A stretch of 64,000 nt of DNA, taken from assembly GCA_003952965.2 (NCBI GenBank), contig CM025849.1, positions 8,696,058 through 8,760,057 on the forward strand. Direction: 5' to 3'. Of this stretch, positions 24,274-37,000 are shown piece by piece. Position numbers and translations under genes: made by a program. Numbering within the stretch: the first letter of the stretch is position 1; each line of letters opens with the position of its first letter. The notes under the pieces were generated by a model. That model was given only the letters and a program-made list of their open reading frames with translations, ran no database searches and was not told where the DNA came from. The DNA is from Morella rubra. Taxonomy: Eukaryota > Streptophyta > Magnoliopsida > Fagales > Myricaceae.

Positions 24274-27200
24274 ATGAGTGAGAGCCAGAGGTTCCAGCTG
24301 GGGACCGTTGGGGCTTTGGGCTTGTCGGTGGTCTCGTCCGTCTCTATCGTGATTTGTAACAAGGCGCTCATTAGCACGCTTGGTTTCACATTTGGTGAGT
24401 AGTAAGTCATGTATATTTAGCTTCATAAGCTAGTGCCGAGATCATGGGTTTCCTGATGCAATTAACAGAGCATTTACTATAGGTTCTTTGATCAATAGTT
24501 CTTCACAAAGATCAAATTATTTGAATACATGCCTTGGTGTGGTCATAGGAGACAAGGCTTGCAATTGTTCAAAACGTAATACTTTTTGGTTTAATGGTTG
24601 TTGAGTGTCCCGAAGCACCATGTGGATTATTGGTTTTGTATCAGGGCATAGTAGTTGGTCATTTCTCATAAATGTGGTTGCTCTGAATTGTTACCGTGTC
24701 CTCTTTATTTGCTTCTCTTCGTAGTATTTGATGTTTAGTGGAAAAAACTGACTTCTGATATGGGATGCTGCAGCAACAACCTTGACAAGCTGGCATCTTC
24801 TTGTGACGTTTTGTTCTCTTCATGTGGCATTATGGATGAAGTTTTTTGAACACAAACCGTTTGATCCTAGAGCTGTAATGGGTTTTGGCATACTAAATGG
24901 AATTTCCATTGGACTTTTAAATCTTAGCTTGGGTTTCAATTCTGTTGGTTTTTACCAGGTAACTACTCTTAACTTATGGTTGAGTATTCTGTGTCTATCC
25001 AGGATATTATTTTCTTACAGGATGATTATTTGATTCGACTTGATATTAAATGTCAGTCCCTCTCTCAAGTAAAACATTTTTTTGTGTTAGGAGAGCTTAT
25101 GCTTCAAATAGTGCATGTGAGGTGTAATGGTATAAGAGTTTTGGTATACGGAATGTGCATAGGTGCTATGTGATTCATGGAGTCTAAATAACATGGGGTC
25201 ATTCTTCTTGTATCCAAAGTCTGCTTGATCTCAAAATTTTGATTCCCATGATATGTACTTTTTAGTTTTAGCTCGTGCTGTTCAATATTGTTGGCAATAT
25301 CATGTCCTGCAAAAGTGTTCCTTTGTTACCCATTTTCTTAGCTTAAACCTATCAAACTACTGGTTCATCCATTTTTGGAGTATTGACTTGGCGTGCTGGT
25401 TTCTAAACATTATTCTCTCTATATTTTGTGTTAGATGACAAAGCTGGCAATTATTCCCTGCACCGTTCTTTTAGAGACTCTTTTCTTTAGGAAGAAATTC
25501 AGGTAAGTTGCTTTCAATCTCAGCCTGTAATGGGATAAATCTACAGCCTATATCTATCGATCTCTGACTCTAGACTTGACAATAAATCTGCTGCCTGTAG
25601 TTATGTCCTTTGAAATGTGTTTATATGACTTATATCTAATTTAAATAGAGCACTATGAGCTACTGCTTTGGATTGATTTTTTGTTTTGTTAACCCAATAT
25701 CTTTCTATGAATAGTAGTAGAGGCGTGCATGGCTGATAGCTTGAGTGCCTTAGTTGCTTATTCTATTGTTTAGATGTCTGCTTTTGAAAGTCCTATTTTC
25801 AATTCTGAACTTGTGTCACACTAGCAAAAGTTATGTCTGAAAGCTGCATCTTCCAACTGAATTGGGTTGGCAATGGTGTGCATCAATTTTCAGTTATTTT
25901 GTCTCTTTTCTTGAAGTATCCCTGTTTGTTTTCTATATGGTGGTTAGAGTTTTTTTTTTCTTTTGCAGCCTAATAAGGTTTGATACTTGACATATGCACG
26001 TGGGCCTATCGATACGCTTGCATCTCCTTGATATTTGGCAATTTTGTGGAGTTTCTGTCTGAAATATCTTAAACAGCATCATATGCATAAGTGTCCGTTG
26101 TAAAAAGATGATAAATGATCTCATATGAATTCTTAAAGGAAATAATTCTGGTAAAGGAGGCCTTCTGGTTCCTTTAGGGGCAGGAGTCTGATACTTGCCT
26201 TGGAGTCCCTGCCAAGAAAGAGCTCTGACTTTGCACAGCACTTTAGTGGTGTAAATTTATCATGCTGAGTGGGAAGAAAGGATAGGATTTGACCTTTTTA
26301 TATAACAGATGCTGGTAATGGTATTTGAGTGGTAGAGAATACTTTTAGGCCCCTCTAATGTTGATTTCAGAAGAAAGGAAATAGAAAAAGCTGCTAGATT
26401 TATGTTTTGTGGTTCTTCACACATTTGTATTGATAAATAAAGTAATCATCTAGTGGGTGCTGCAAAAGCTGTCTGGAACAGGGAAATTGGTACCGGTGAT
26501 GATCCTCAGGATCTTAAAGACAACCTTAGGTGCCAATGAGAAATTTTCATCACTGACAATGCTTAGCATGGTGGAGATGGCCTTTAGAACTAGTTTTTCC
26601 AAAAAAAAAAATTTTTTTTTTTTTTTTTTTCTAATTTTTTTGGATGGGAAGTTAGGGATTGGTAGCTTGTGCATGACTTCTGACCAGCATGCCTGCATCT
26701 ATGATCATGGGTGTTTACCATTTATGATTTCTTCTTTGATAGTTTATCCATGTGAAGTGCGTTCTGCTTTCATAACTCCTGGTGGGTGTATCTGCCATGG
26801 ATGTACGCTATGTCTGTTTAAAAAAAAACTGTGTTCTGATGTTTCTTTTGACCTCTAAACAGTAGGAGTATCCAATTTTCACTTGTCATCCTTCTTCTTG
26901 GTGTTGGAGTTGCAACGGTGACTGATCTTCAGCTTAAACCCTGGGTTCTTTCCTGTCCCTGCTTGCAGTTATCACAACATGTGTTGCTCAGATTGTATCC
27001 TAAGCTGAAATTACCTTTATGGTGTTCCACGTTTTTTTGTACCTACTTTCATGTATCTTATTAAAAATAAAAATGTTCACACAAAAAGAACTAATATCTC
27101 CCCCCTTTTTTTTTTTTTTTTTCTAATTTTTTTGGATGGGAAGTTAGGGATTGGTAGCTTGTGCATGACTTCTGACCATGCATGCCTGCATCTATGATCA

Positions 27201-28722
27201 TGGGTGTTTACCATTTATGATTTCTTCTTTGATAGTTTATCCATGTGAAGTGGGTTCTGCTTTCATAACTCCTGGTGGGTGTATCTGCCATGGATGTACG
27301 CTATGTCTGTTTAAAAAAAAACTGTGTTCTGATGTTTCTTTTGACCTCTAAACAGTAGGAGTATCCAATTTTCACTTGTCATCCTTCTTCTTGGTGTTGG
27401 AGTTGCAACGGTGACTGATCTTCAGCTTAATACCCTGGGTTCTTTCCTGTCCCTGCTTGCAGTTATCACAACATGTGTTGCTCAGATTGTATCCTAAGCT
27501 GAAATTACCTTTATGGTGTTCCACGTTTTTTTGTACCTACTTTCATGTATCTAGTGAAAAGAAGAATGATAACAAAAATAAGAGAGAGAGAGACACACGC
27601 GCACACACACTCACACTCTCATGCACAGACAGGGCGAGAGGGCATCTATCTTTTGGCCAGAGCAACCATGCTGTTTCAGATATAATGCTTGCATGATCCT
27701 GCATCTGAGAGCTCATATACATTTGACTTAGGACCTGATCTCTTGTCATGGTCAATAAAGGTTTTTTTTTTTTTTCTTTTTTGTGTAAGAACTTAACCAG
27801 TTATTTCAGATGACCAATACGATTCAGAAGAAGTTCAAAGTTTCTTCAACCCAACTCCTCTATCAGTCTTGCCCCTATCAGGCAATGACCTTGTTCATTG
27901 TTGGCCCATTTCTGGATGGGCTTTTGACTAATCAAAATGTTTTCGCTTTCAGATATACCCCTCAAGTGCTGGTAAGAATTGATCGAAACCTTTGATCCAA
28001 AAAAAGTGCTCATTTAACTAGTTTCTTTTGCTTCTTCATCTAACTATCCTGTGTATATTTTCTTTATTGCAGTTCTTCATTGTTCTATCCTGCTTGATTT
28101 CCGTCTCTGTAAACTTCAGTACCTTCCTGGTTATTGGAAAGACTTCTCCTGTCACCTATCAGGTCCTAGGACATCTGAAAACCTGTCTAGTTTTGGCCTT
28201 TGGCTATGTTCTACTTCATGACCCATTTAGCTGGCGCAATATCTTTGGGATTTTGATTGCTGTAGTTGGGATGGTACTCTATTCTTACTGTTGCACTCTC
28301 GAGAGCCAGCAGAAGGCTAATGAAGCATCTGCGCAGTTGACCCAGGTTGTTCAACTTCTTTTCTTACCTCATCTTGTATGTGCAAGGTTTTAATCACATT
28401 TCTAGATGATTATCGCAAAAATAATTAGACACCAAAGTGGACCTCTTACCTCCCCAAGGTCGTTTGTCTCTGCTTCCGCCCCCCTCCACTCGCCCCCAAA
28501 GCCATAGTAAACTCCACATCAGATGCTTTATTTTTCTCATACATTGTTCTCCTTTAGTATGCACACATGTTGACTGTGCTAAACCCTCTTTATGCTTTGC
28601 TGTAGGCGAAAGAGGGCGAATCTGATCCTCTTTTAGTCGCAGAAAATGGAGCTGCTATATTAGGCGATGGTGTTGTACCAAAAGCCCCTGTATGGAATTC
28701 AAACAAGGATCTGCATGCGTAA
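24274..28722 (+). CDS. UXT: UDP-xylose transporter-type nucleotide sugar transporter (UXT group)
   Basis: Seven coding exons (24274-24394, 24774-24958, 25435-25502, 27356-27488, 27810-27971, 28073-28345, 28606-28722) join in frame to 352 residues. The protein starts MSESQRFQLGTVGALGLSVV and carries VICNKALISTLGFTFATTLT, MTKLAIIPCTVLLETLFFRK, SPVTYQVLGHLKTCLVLAFG and the tail WNSNKDLHA. About ten hydrophobic segments fit the triose-phosphate-translocator/nucleotide-sugar transporter fold. The sequence closely resembles plant UXT proteins, which move UDP-xylose from cytosol to Golgi lumen for xylan synthesis (established family knowledge). Exon 4 is duplicated: the copy at 26863-26994 has lost one base and breaks the frame, while 27356-27488 keeps it, so the downstream copy is used here. 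The substrate is inferred from family resemblance. Confidence 0.93.
26612..27552 (+). repeat. Tandem duplication of transporter exon 4 with flanking intron
   Basis: 26612-27058 and 27106-27552 are nearly identical (three small differences seen over about 447 bp: CAGCATGCC/CATGCATGCC, GTGCGTT/GTGGGTT, CTTAAACCC/CTTAATACCC), offset 492-494 bp. A 47-bp unrelated spacer separates them. Both copies begin in a poly-T run and end at CATGTATCT. The third difference is a 1-base loss inside the exon of the first copy. This is either a recent genomic duplication or an assembly error that placed two haplotypes or reads in series. Confidence 0.9.
26863..26994 (+). pseudogene. Frameshifted duplicate of transporter exon 4
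   Basis: 132 nt against 133 in the intact copy. AATACCCTGG has become AAACCCTGG, so the reading frame is lost after TDLQL. The splice acceptor (CTAAACAG) and donor (CAGATT|GTATCC) are both intact, so inclusion in a mature mRNA would shift the frame. Using it instead of the second copy would truncate the transporter in the middle of its membrane domain. Confidence 0.85.
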
Positions 28723-29430
28723 AGCCTTTGCAATCATTAATAATTATTTTTCCCGAGATCAAAAATTGGTAGACAAACAGGTCCAGTGATGAAGATGTCT
28801 CTGGCAAGGTTATCCATGTGTTGCATACCAACGATTTAGGTATCTGAAATTATAACTGTTCTGAAGCGACTTTTCGGAATTAGAACGGAAACAGAAAAGA
28901 AGAGAAGAAATGGTGTCTTCTTATATAGCCGTTTTGAGTTACTAGTTTTGTATGAATCAGGTGTATACCAGAAGTAATTAATATCCACTGTATCCTATTT
29001 GTTCTTTTCTTTGTTACCTCTGAAGGCAGTGAAAACCCGTGCGGTTGATGAGGTTCAAATCTTGTCTTTGTTCACTCTACCTCAGCCCCCTCTCTCTTTT
29101 CTCTTATATTTCTGGTTCTTTCGATTGATTGCCTATTCAAACATTTTTCGGTTTCCTTAGAATCATTGTCTCATTGGTGGGTAGGCAGTCAACTAGTTGA
29201 TGAATCGCCTTACTGTGCTTTTCCCTTATATTTTGCAGAATAACAAAAACTACTGGGAAAGTTAGAATTTAGCTTAAAGCTAAGAAATTTTGCTTAGGAA
29301 AAACTTATGAAAAACATGAGTTGTATTCCTAAAGGTCTATTTTGTGGAGTAATTCTTTAGTATCGTGTTTTATTTATTTATTTTATTTCATTGCATGTTC
29401 TTAATAGATTGTTTGTTTTAAGATATTATA

Positions 29431-29611
29431 GGGAGTATTTGTTTGCCAAAATTTTAGGGAATATTTTCGAAATTTTGGGAATCTTTACTTTATTGAGATT
29501 TATTGGGTTTGTGAAAAGTGAAGTATATATGTATAAAAGTTAAAAATTTTGGAGTGTGTTTGTTTTGCTGGAAATTTTGATGCCCAAAATAGTGGGGAAA
29601 CAAACACCCCC
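29431..29611. mobile_element. MITE, family M2 copy 1
   Basis: The left end GGGAGTATTTGTTTGCC and right end GGGGAAACAAACACCCCC are imperfect inverted repeats about 180 bp apart. The interior (AAATTTTAGGGAATATTT, TTATTGGGTTTGTGAAA) is shared with 30786-30970. Non-coding, in the transporter's 3' intergenic DNA. Confidence 0.65.
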
Positions 29612-29699
29612 ATAAGCACATGGATTTGAAAAAAATAAATAAATTGAAGGATCAGAATCTGGTAATCTCATTTAATGAAATGAGACAAAAGAGAGTTTA

Positions 29700-30780
29700 A
29701 TTTGATTTGGCTCAGCCAATTTTGACCGTTGAATTTGTTTTTTTAAATCTTGATTTGACTCGATCGGGTCAGGATTTTTTGGTTTATGAGTCTAGTTTAG
29801 ATTTAATGACACAGAATCCAAGTATTTCGGGTTCGGATTTAAAGACAGACTCGAATAATATCAACCCTACCCAAAAATGCATATTTTTGGTTTTTTACCC
29901 TTTTAACCTTAGCAAAAGGTTGCCATTTCGCTAAGTGTAACCCTGTAACGAGTCCCCCTTCATTCTTCAGTCCCGATCTCTCTTCTCTCCGCGCGGCCTT
30001 CAGAGTCCAGTGAAGGCTCAATCTCGATTTTAAGTTTTATTTCTGCTTTGATTAGGGATTTTGATATTAGATTTGGATAATCTGAATAGGAATTTTATTT
30101 CTGATTATGTTTTAATTTAGCATTTCCTACTTCCTACATTTTTTATTTTATTTCTCTACGCATCACGTTATGCCCAGGTACTCCTTCGATTTAAGTTTTA
30201 GTGTGGTCTACATCTTTCAAATTTGATTATTATTTGCATTGTATATAACTACTATTATTTCTGTTGTTGTGTTCTACTGAATCTAATTATTTGGATGATT
30301 AGTGGTCGTGAATATTGCTTGAATGACAATAAAAACTGATTTTTGTTTTTATTTGCATTGTATATAACTAGTAGGTCAGTAACTACTATTATATGTCATT
30401 TTAATCTTGTTATTATTGTGAAGAGTTTAGGTGGATCCAATGTTGTAGTATGTTCTTTGAATTTTTATTGTCTCTTTGCAAACACCAAAATGCCTAAAAA
30501 AATGGACATGGAACTATTTTCATTTTAGCTCGCAAAATATATCATAGGAGAAAAGTCATTTTAAACCCTTAAATTATCAAAACAATCTCAAACAGGAGAA
30601 TCAAGTACACATTTGATACATTAAGCTCAAAAACTATCAAATTTCATCAATTTGTACCCTTAAAAAAGATACAATCATCAAAACCGTGCCATGTGTGTTA
30701 TAAATGAGCTATGTACACAGTTTTGATTGTCAAATTTTATTTCAGGGTGTAATTTGATTAATTGTGGAAGTTGAAAGATT
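29700..30780. other. Intergenic AT-rich DNA
   Basis: No gene recognised. It includes a TTCGGGTTCGGATTTAAA stretch typical of degenerate plant repeats and two copies of ATTTGCATTGTATATAACTA (about 30231 and 30350). Confidence 0.5.
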
Positions 30781-30785
30781 AAATA

Positions 30786-30970
30786 GGGCGTTTGTTTACC
30801 GAAATTTTAGGAAATATTTCAAAATTTTGGGAATATTTTGAATGTTGAAGTTTATTGGGGTTTGTAAAAAGTGTGAAGTGTATGTGTAAAAGTGTGAAGT
30901 TTATTGGGTTTGTGAAATGTGTTTGGTGTGATGGAAAGTTGGACCCCCAAAAAATTGGGCAAACAAATGC
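30786..30970. mobile_element. MITE, family M2 copy 2
   Basis: It begins GGGCGTTTGTTTACCG and ends TTGGGCAAACAAATGC, with the same internal words as the copy at 29431-29611. No target duplication was confirmed. Confidence 0.65.
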
Positions 30971-31502
30971 TAAATGTATCAAGATTGATATTTATACCCT
31001 TATTTAAAATTACATTGATGGTTAGAATGTTCAAAGTGACTTTTTTCCTAAAATACAATAATAGTGGCAACTTGGAAAGGGTTTTTGTTTAATTTGCTAC
31101 TTAAAATAACATGTTCAAGACGTCCTGGGTTTAAAATAAAATAGGCCAGGATGTCATGGGCTAAATAAAAAAACCGAGAATGATCTGGGACTAAAACAAA
31201 ACATAAAAGCCGCAAATGAAACTCGACCCGAGGCTAGTAACATGCCTGGCCGGCTCGGGTCCAGGATTCGGGGCGGCGGGAACCCGACACTAGCATGTTT
31301 TGACCTGCCCTGTCACCAACTCACATTCTCTTCCTTACAGTTTTTTGTTTCTAAGGGCATGTTCGTTTGGGTGAACATGCCCTAAGTTTCTCTCTCCCTT
31401 ATACTTGCTTTAAAAAAACAAACGTTCCCTTAATTATAGTTCTTACGGGCGGTGAGCACAGATCATACAGTCACAGAGGGAGAGAGAAGAAGAGCGCTGT
31501 GG

Positions 31503-31694
31503 ATGGCTCTAAGAAGTGCGAGCAGAAAAGCCCTGGGACTAGGGCTTGGGCATGGGCATGGTCTTGTTCGCGGTTTGAAGACGTTCTCGCTGCCGGACCT
31601 GCCCTACGACTACTCGGCTTTGGAGCCGGTGATCATGACGGAGTTCATGAAGCTCCACCACGAGCACCACGGAGGGACCCAAGAGATACGCTAG
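31503..31694 (+). pseudogene. MSD1: First-exon fragment of mitochondrial Mn superoxide dismutase
   Basis: The ATG at 31503 opens [14 protein letters not shown], a basic and Gly-rich presequence of mitochondrial type, followed by [19 protein letters not shown] and LHHEHH. Plant MnSOD has [16 protein letters not shown]...LHHxKHH at its N-terminus, where the His of LHHxKHH helps bind Mn. Here the frame leaves the family right after LHHEHH and stops at 31694; a full protein is about 230 residues. No further MnSOD exons are found before the next gene. It is most likely a gene fragment carried or left by duplication. The presequence still reads cleanly, so the event is probably not old. Confidence 0.75.
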
Positions 31695-31839
31695 TTCGGA
31701 TGAAGTGAAAAGCTCTCCCAAAGAGAGGTAACCATCGCTTCAATGTTCCAACAAGGAAGATTATCAGAATTTTGAATGTCGAGACAAAGAAGCTGAGAGT
31801 GAGATTCGAACTGCACAAGGGACCACGTGTGCTCTATTT

Positions 31840-33120
31840 GAAACCAGACCGATCAGTGTTCCACTTACATTGCATATGCTCTGAAACACAAAGGTAGAAA
31901 TTATGTGGATGAAGCCAAGAGATCAAACCGCTCCATCTGCCGCTTCAGGCATACAGCTTGCATGTCGTTAGGTAATATTAGCTGTTCCATTTCAGATATG
32001 TGGCAATCCAATCGGTTCGAAGGTTTGAAAATAAGGATACCCAAAAACAAGTGCGGGAACAGGAGCTATGCGGATTAAACTTCCCCTCTTTAAAATCAAC
32101 TCCACTCTTCCTGGGTTGTTTTGAAAGGTCTTGCCGACGCATTAATGAATTCTATCGACAGCTCAAATTGCATTAAAGAATATAATAATAGCTCAATTGT
32201 TATTTTTTCCTTTTTTTTTTCCTTTTATTTTAGTTACACTATTAATGTATTGATTAATTCTATCTAAGCCATTGATGAAATTTATTAATGTGTTGCTAAC
32301 ATTAAAATACTATGTTAGAACATTGAGTTTTAGCATCGAAACCTTTTTGAGATATAGTTATAGTTCGATTTGACATTTTACAGTGGATTAAGATTTTTAT
32401 ACATACGCTCAAGAGTAGGCTACATTAATCATCTCCTTCTACTCTTTTGCTTAAAAAAAAAAATTCTGCAATTATTAATCCAATACTTTGGATTATATCA
32501 TGATAATTCCAATTTTAGCTTAAATTTTTGCCCATCCTCATATGTGAAGCATCGGGGCTAAAGTCATATAAACTTTACCTAAATTTGCAGAAACAAGGCC
32601 CATCTCTTTTCATTTTTCTGGTGACTTTTAGCCTTGGGACACCAAGTTCCATTAATTTGAAGTGACCCGATCTTAGATCTTCCAAGAAAAATCAAGAAAG
32701 TTCGACCCCACAAAGAGATTATTGTATGACTGGGAATTGTAGCGACCACAGGTTGAAACCCATGTATTTCTTTTTTTAAGGAGATCCTGTGCGGCGGGAC
32801 CAAAGAATTGATGTCCATCACAACTCACAGATAAATCCAGGACGAAGAGGTGAACTCCCAACCCCACATGTTGTATTTTGTCCCAAGGCTCCTCTGTGTA
32901 ATTCTTTCTTTCTCTCTAATTTGTTCGATTAAGTTGTTAATATAAACCATTCGGGTAGCTCAAGTGACAGTAAGAGGTCAACATGAAAGCGTAGTTTAGG
33001 TGTACATTTAAGAATTCAAACCACTACTTGCGTAAAAACTCTCGACTTAAATGAGGAGTCAGTGGTCCGATTAACCTCTCTAAAAGTTACTATGACATTC
33101 AACCTCAGTAGATATGTTCT
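31840..33120 (+). repeat. Locus-flanking repeat R, copy B
   Basis: 31861-32560 matches 51868-52480 (words such as GATGAAGCCAAGAGATCAAA and CAATCCAATCGGTTC). 32695-32810 matches 41297-41410, and 32950-33100 matches 41735-41860. One frame in the first part (TYIAYALKHKGRNYVDEAK, then CSISDMWQSNRFEGLKIRI) is kept in the 51.8 kb copy, suggesting an old terminal exon of a gene I do not recognise. It lies just 5' of the nucleotidyltransferase gene. Confidence 0.7.
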
Positions 33121-33344
33121 TACATAAGGAAAAAATTACAACAATGTACCTCTTTTAGAAGTGGAGGCAGAGTCTCGAAGAACTAAGTCGGAATCTGGGC
33201 CCTCTGGTATAATAATACATGAAGAAAAAAGTTTCAATATTAAAATTGTAAAAATAATTTCATTAATTATAATTGATAGAATTTATTAATGCGTTGAAAA
33301 TATCAGAACAAGTACTAAAAATTATATACAAAATACCGAAACAT

Positions 33345-33578
33345 TAGAATTTAAGTTATGTTTAGTTTAGATCTTAAAATAATTTTTTATGTTTGTTTTT
33401 TCTTAAAGTAAGTAGATTTTTTTGAAATTAATGAAAAGTTTGTTAGAAGTGTTTAGTTTGTCAAAAGTTGTTGGAATTTGTAAAAATTTATTAGAATCGG
33501 TTAAAAAGTATTAGAAGTGACGAAAGGATTGTAAAAAATTTTTAAAAAGATCTTGAGATAAATTTAAACATAGCCTAA
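33345..33578. mobile_element. MITE related to family M1
   Basis: Ends resemble TTATGTTTAGTTTAGATC and, inverted, GGCTATGTTTAAATTTATC. The interior has TTGTCAAAAGTTGTTGGAATT, like the copy at 7383-7544. Non-coding; about 490 bp upstream of the nucleotidyltransferase start. Confidence 0.55.
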
Positions 33579-34068
33579 ACTTTTCCCGCGGATGCGTGGA
33601 AGAAAAAAATATAAACAAAAATTTCTCAATTGATTTGTTTCCTTGGCACGCACAAATTTTTGGATATTATAAAATAATCTTATCCGTCAGAAGTGTGAGA
33701 GGACCAAGAGAGAGAGAGCGTGTTTGGGAGGTTTCCTTTCCTCTTCTAATATTTGCAGTTTATTTCTTTTCATGTTTTATATTCCTCTATTTTTCTCCCT
33801 CTTTTTTTTTTTTTTCTCCCTCATTGTCGAATTTGATTCAGAATGATCCCGGTACACGTACTCCAAAACCCGCCGCATTGAAGATCTCCCTTCTTTGGCA
33901 ACCCCCATGCTCTAAAGGCGTGGTTTTCTACTTCCCGGAGGGCGGAAGAAACCGGAATCTTCCTCTGTTTCTTTTTGCTTTTCCTTCTTCGTTTCTTGTT
34001 TGCTCTCTCTGAATTCTTGATTAAGTTGATTGTGGTTGTATTTTGTGATAGTAGTGAACAGCTTTTTC

Positions 34069-37000
34069 ATGGGTGATGTTCAAGTCTTGGCGAAAGAACA
34101 GCTCTGCGCCGCTTCGTCGCCATTGCCGGCATCGAGCTCTGATCCGGGGTCTATAGGAGCCGATTCTTGGGCCGCAGTGGAGCGAAACGCAGAAGAGATA
34201 GTGGGTCGGATTCACCCAAGTTTGGCGGCTGAACACAAGAGGAAGGAGGTCATTGAATATATACAGGGACTCGTAAGGTCTTGCGTTGGATGTGAGGTAC
34301 ACCATAGGCATCGACAAGATATTTCTTCTTTTTGTTGTTCTGTCGATTTTTTAATCTGGTTTTCATGGTTTGCGTGTTTATTATGTATGGTGGAGAAACA
34401 ATTAGCTTTTCCTTCTAATGTAAAGAGTGAATACTACTTGTGTGCATTGAATGTATTGATTTGCATAATGCCTTTGGGGTAGTTGGATGTTTTAGTTGCG
34501 TCGTTTGTAGTGATTGGGCGGACAATAATTTGACTTTGACCTTGCCATGTGCTCGTCTTGAATCTATATTTCGAAACATCTTGCTTGCATGATGTGGGGT
34601 TATGGTTCTTGGCTGCTGTGTTTGGACTTGAAGGATGTAGAGTTGAGAGTGTCGTTTTTCTTGTGATTACGTGTGCGGCATGTGTCATGCCGAAGATATT
34701 TGAATAGAAAGGAGGTACTAGAAGATTACAATAGAAACTAAAATTTTGAATGATAAAAACAAGACATTGTTAGTGGAGGCAGCATTTGAACCTATATTGA
34801 AAACTTTGGTAACTACGATTTTGTGGTCGGCCACATCTGAATCCGTGACTGTATTTTAATTCGTTCCACTGGAATTTTTTGTCTTTGCTTTCTGAGTATG
34901 GGTGAGCCTTGTTGGTTGCAGGGCATCATATTGTATTAGTGTACTCTTAGTAATTTAGATAAAACATTACTGGACTGAACTTTATTGTCTCTAGGAAGGT
35001 CCGACAGATCTTGCCCATTGAGACAAGATTAGGAATCTTTTGCTTTATGGTAATTGGATATAAATTGGTTTGCTCTGTTTCATATAAGCACTAGCAAGTG
35101 CAATAAGTTGGTTTCGTTTCCTTATTTATACAGGTCTTCCCATATGGATCAGTTCCACTAAAAACATACCTTCCTGATGGAGATATTGACTTAACGGCTG
35201 TTAGCTGTCTAAACATTGAGGATTCCTTGGTATCTGATGTTCATACCATTCTGAAGGCAGAAGAACATAATGAAGCTGCTCCATTTGACGTGAAGGATGT
35301 TTGTTGCATTCACGCCGAGGTTCTGTCCACCTTATCAATTTATGCACAAGAGTATCTTAAGTTTGTATAGTGGAAATGGCTCATGTGTCATTATGCGTGT
35401 GGGTTTGACATTTTCATGCCTTGTGGTCCCCTATTGTTGATAATGAAGTACTCCATTGCTAGAACTAGAAGATGCTGTTATTGGGATGGACGATATTACG
35501 TAATCTAATATTTAGTCAGTCAATTGTAAAAGATTATTTAATAATTTCTACTGTGTTTATTGATGGCAGGTTAAGCTGGTGAAATGCATTGTACAGAATA
35601 TTTGTGTCGATATATCTTTCAATCAGCTAGGAGGATTATGTAAACTTTGTTTTCTTGAACAGGTATGCTCACAATTCAAGGCATCTTCTACTTTGGAGGA
35701 TAAGCAATCTAACTTCATAACAAAGCATTTTTCTAAGTATTTGTTTTTGTAGCCTTAGCCTTTGGAATGAGTTCAATTAGTGCTTACGGTACATTATGCC
35801 TTTAAACACCAAGGAAAGCTTCTGTAGTATTTGTTTTTGTGCATGCTGGTACACTCACAGGGATTCAAAATAGGGCATGTTGACTAATGATGATTCCCTT
35901 TCATTCTGATGACTCCTTCTCCGCTTTGAATTATGTTTTTCATCTTTATGGAATTTGCACCGAGTAAGTGCTGCCTTTTGGAGGTTGCACATTTCTAATG
36001 CTACTCATTATGCAGGTTGATCGCCTTGTGGGTAAAGATCATCTCTTTAAGCGCAGCATTCTTCTGACAAAAGCTTGGTGTTACTACCAAAGTCGTATTC
36101 TTGGTGCCCACCATGGTTTGATTTCAACATATGCTTTAGAGACGTTGGTTCTTTATATCTTCCAACTGTTTCATGCTTCCCTAAATGGACCTTTAGCTGT
36201 GAGTACTGCTACAAGTCAGAATTCAATTGCTTACTAAATGCACATATTGGCGAAGTACTTGATTGTGTTAGCTCTTGTTTCTTTTATTTTTCTTCAATAG
36301 GTTCTCTACAGATTTTTAGATTACTTCAGCAAATTTGATTGGGAAAACTATTGCATCAGTTTGAGAGGACCAGTTTGTAAATCTTCTCTACCTGATATTA
36401 AAGGTAAGTGATTCCCACTTATCTTTACAATGATGGATGTCTTTGTTGGTGGTTTTTTTATCTCTCTTTCTCTCTTCCTCTCTCTCCAGTTGAGGTACCA
36501 AAAAATGGGGGAGAGGATCTATTGCTGAGTGAAGAGTTCCTTAGAAACTGTGTTGGGATATTCTCTTTGTCGCCAACAGCGCTTGAAACAAACTCACAGC
36601 CATTTGCCCAGAAGCATCTCAACATAATCGATCCACTTAGAGAGAACAACAACCTTGGGCGTAGTGTCAATAGAGGTATGGTTTTTTCTTTACATTGTGC
36701 TCCCTTTGGAGTGCATGGATTGCAAGCTGGATTTTCTCTATTCTCATGGATTTTCTGCCAGGTAATTTCTATCGAATACGTAGCGCTCTTAAACATGGGG
36801 CTCGCAAACTTGGCTGTATTCTCTTGCTACCAGTAGAGAGAATAGCAGATGAGCTCAATATGTTCTTTTCATGCGCTCTGGGGAGGCATGGAAATATTTG
36901 GAATGCTAAAGAGCTTGCAACCTCTGGAAATCTGGATGTGAGAAAGACAAATGCCTTGTCAGATTGTTTGCCTCTGAAGAGCAACTTGGGTACTTTGGTC

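Noticed and set aside
26863-27488. Mutually exclusive exon pair in the transporter
   Set aside because: The first copy has a 1-base deletion, so it cannot encode an alternative of the same segment.
33596-34012. 138-codon open frame before the nucleotidyltransferase gene
   Set aside because: CT-rich, low complexity, and part of it is copied at 42.4-42.7 kb together with exon 1; it behaves as 5' UTR/promoter.
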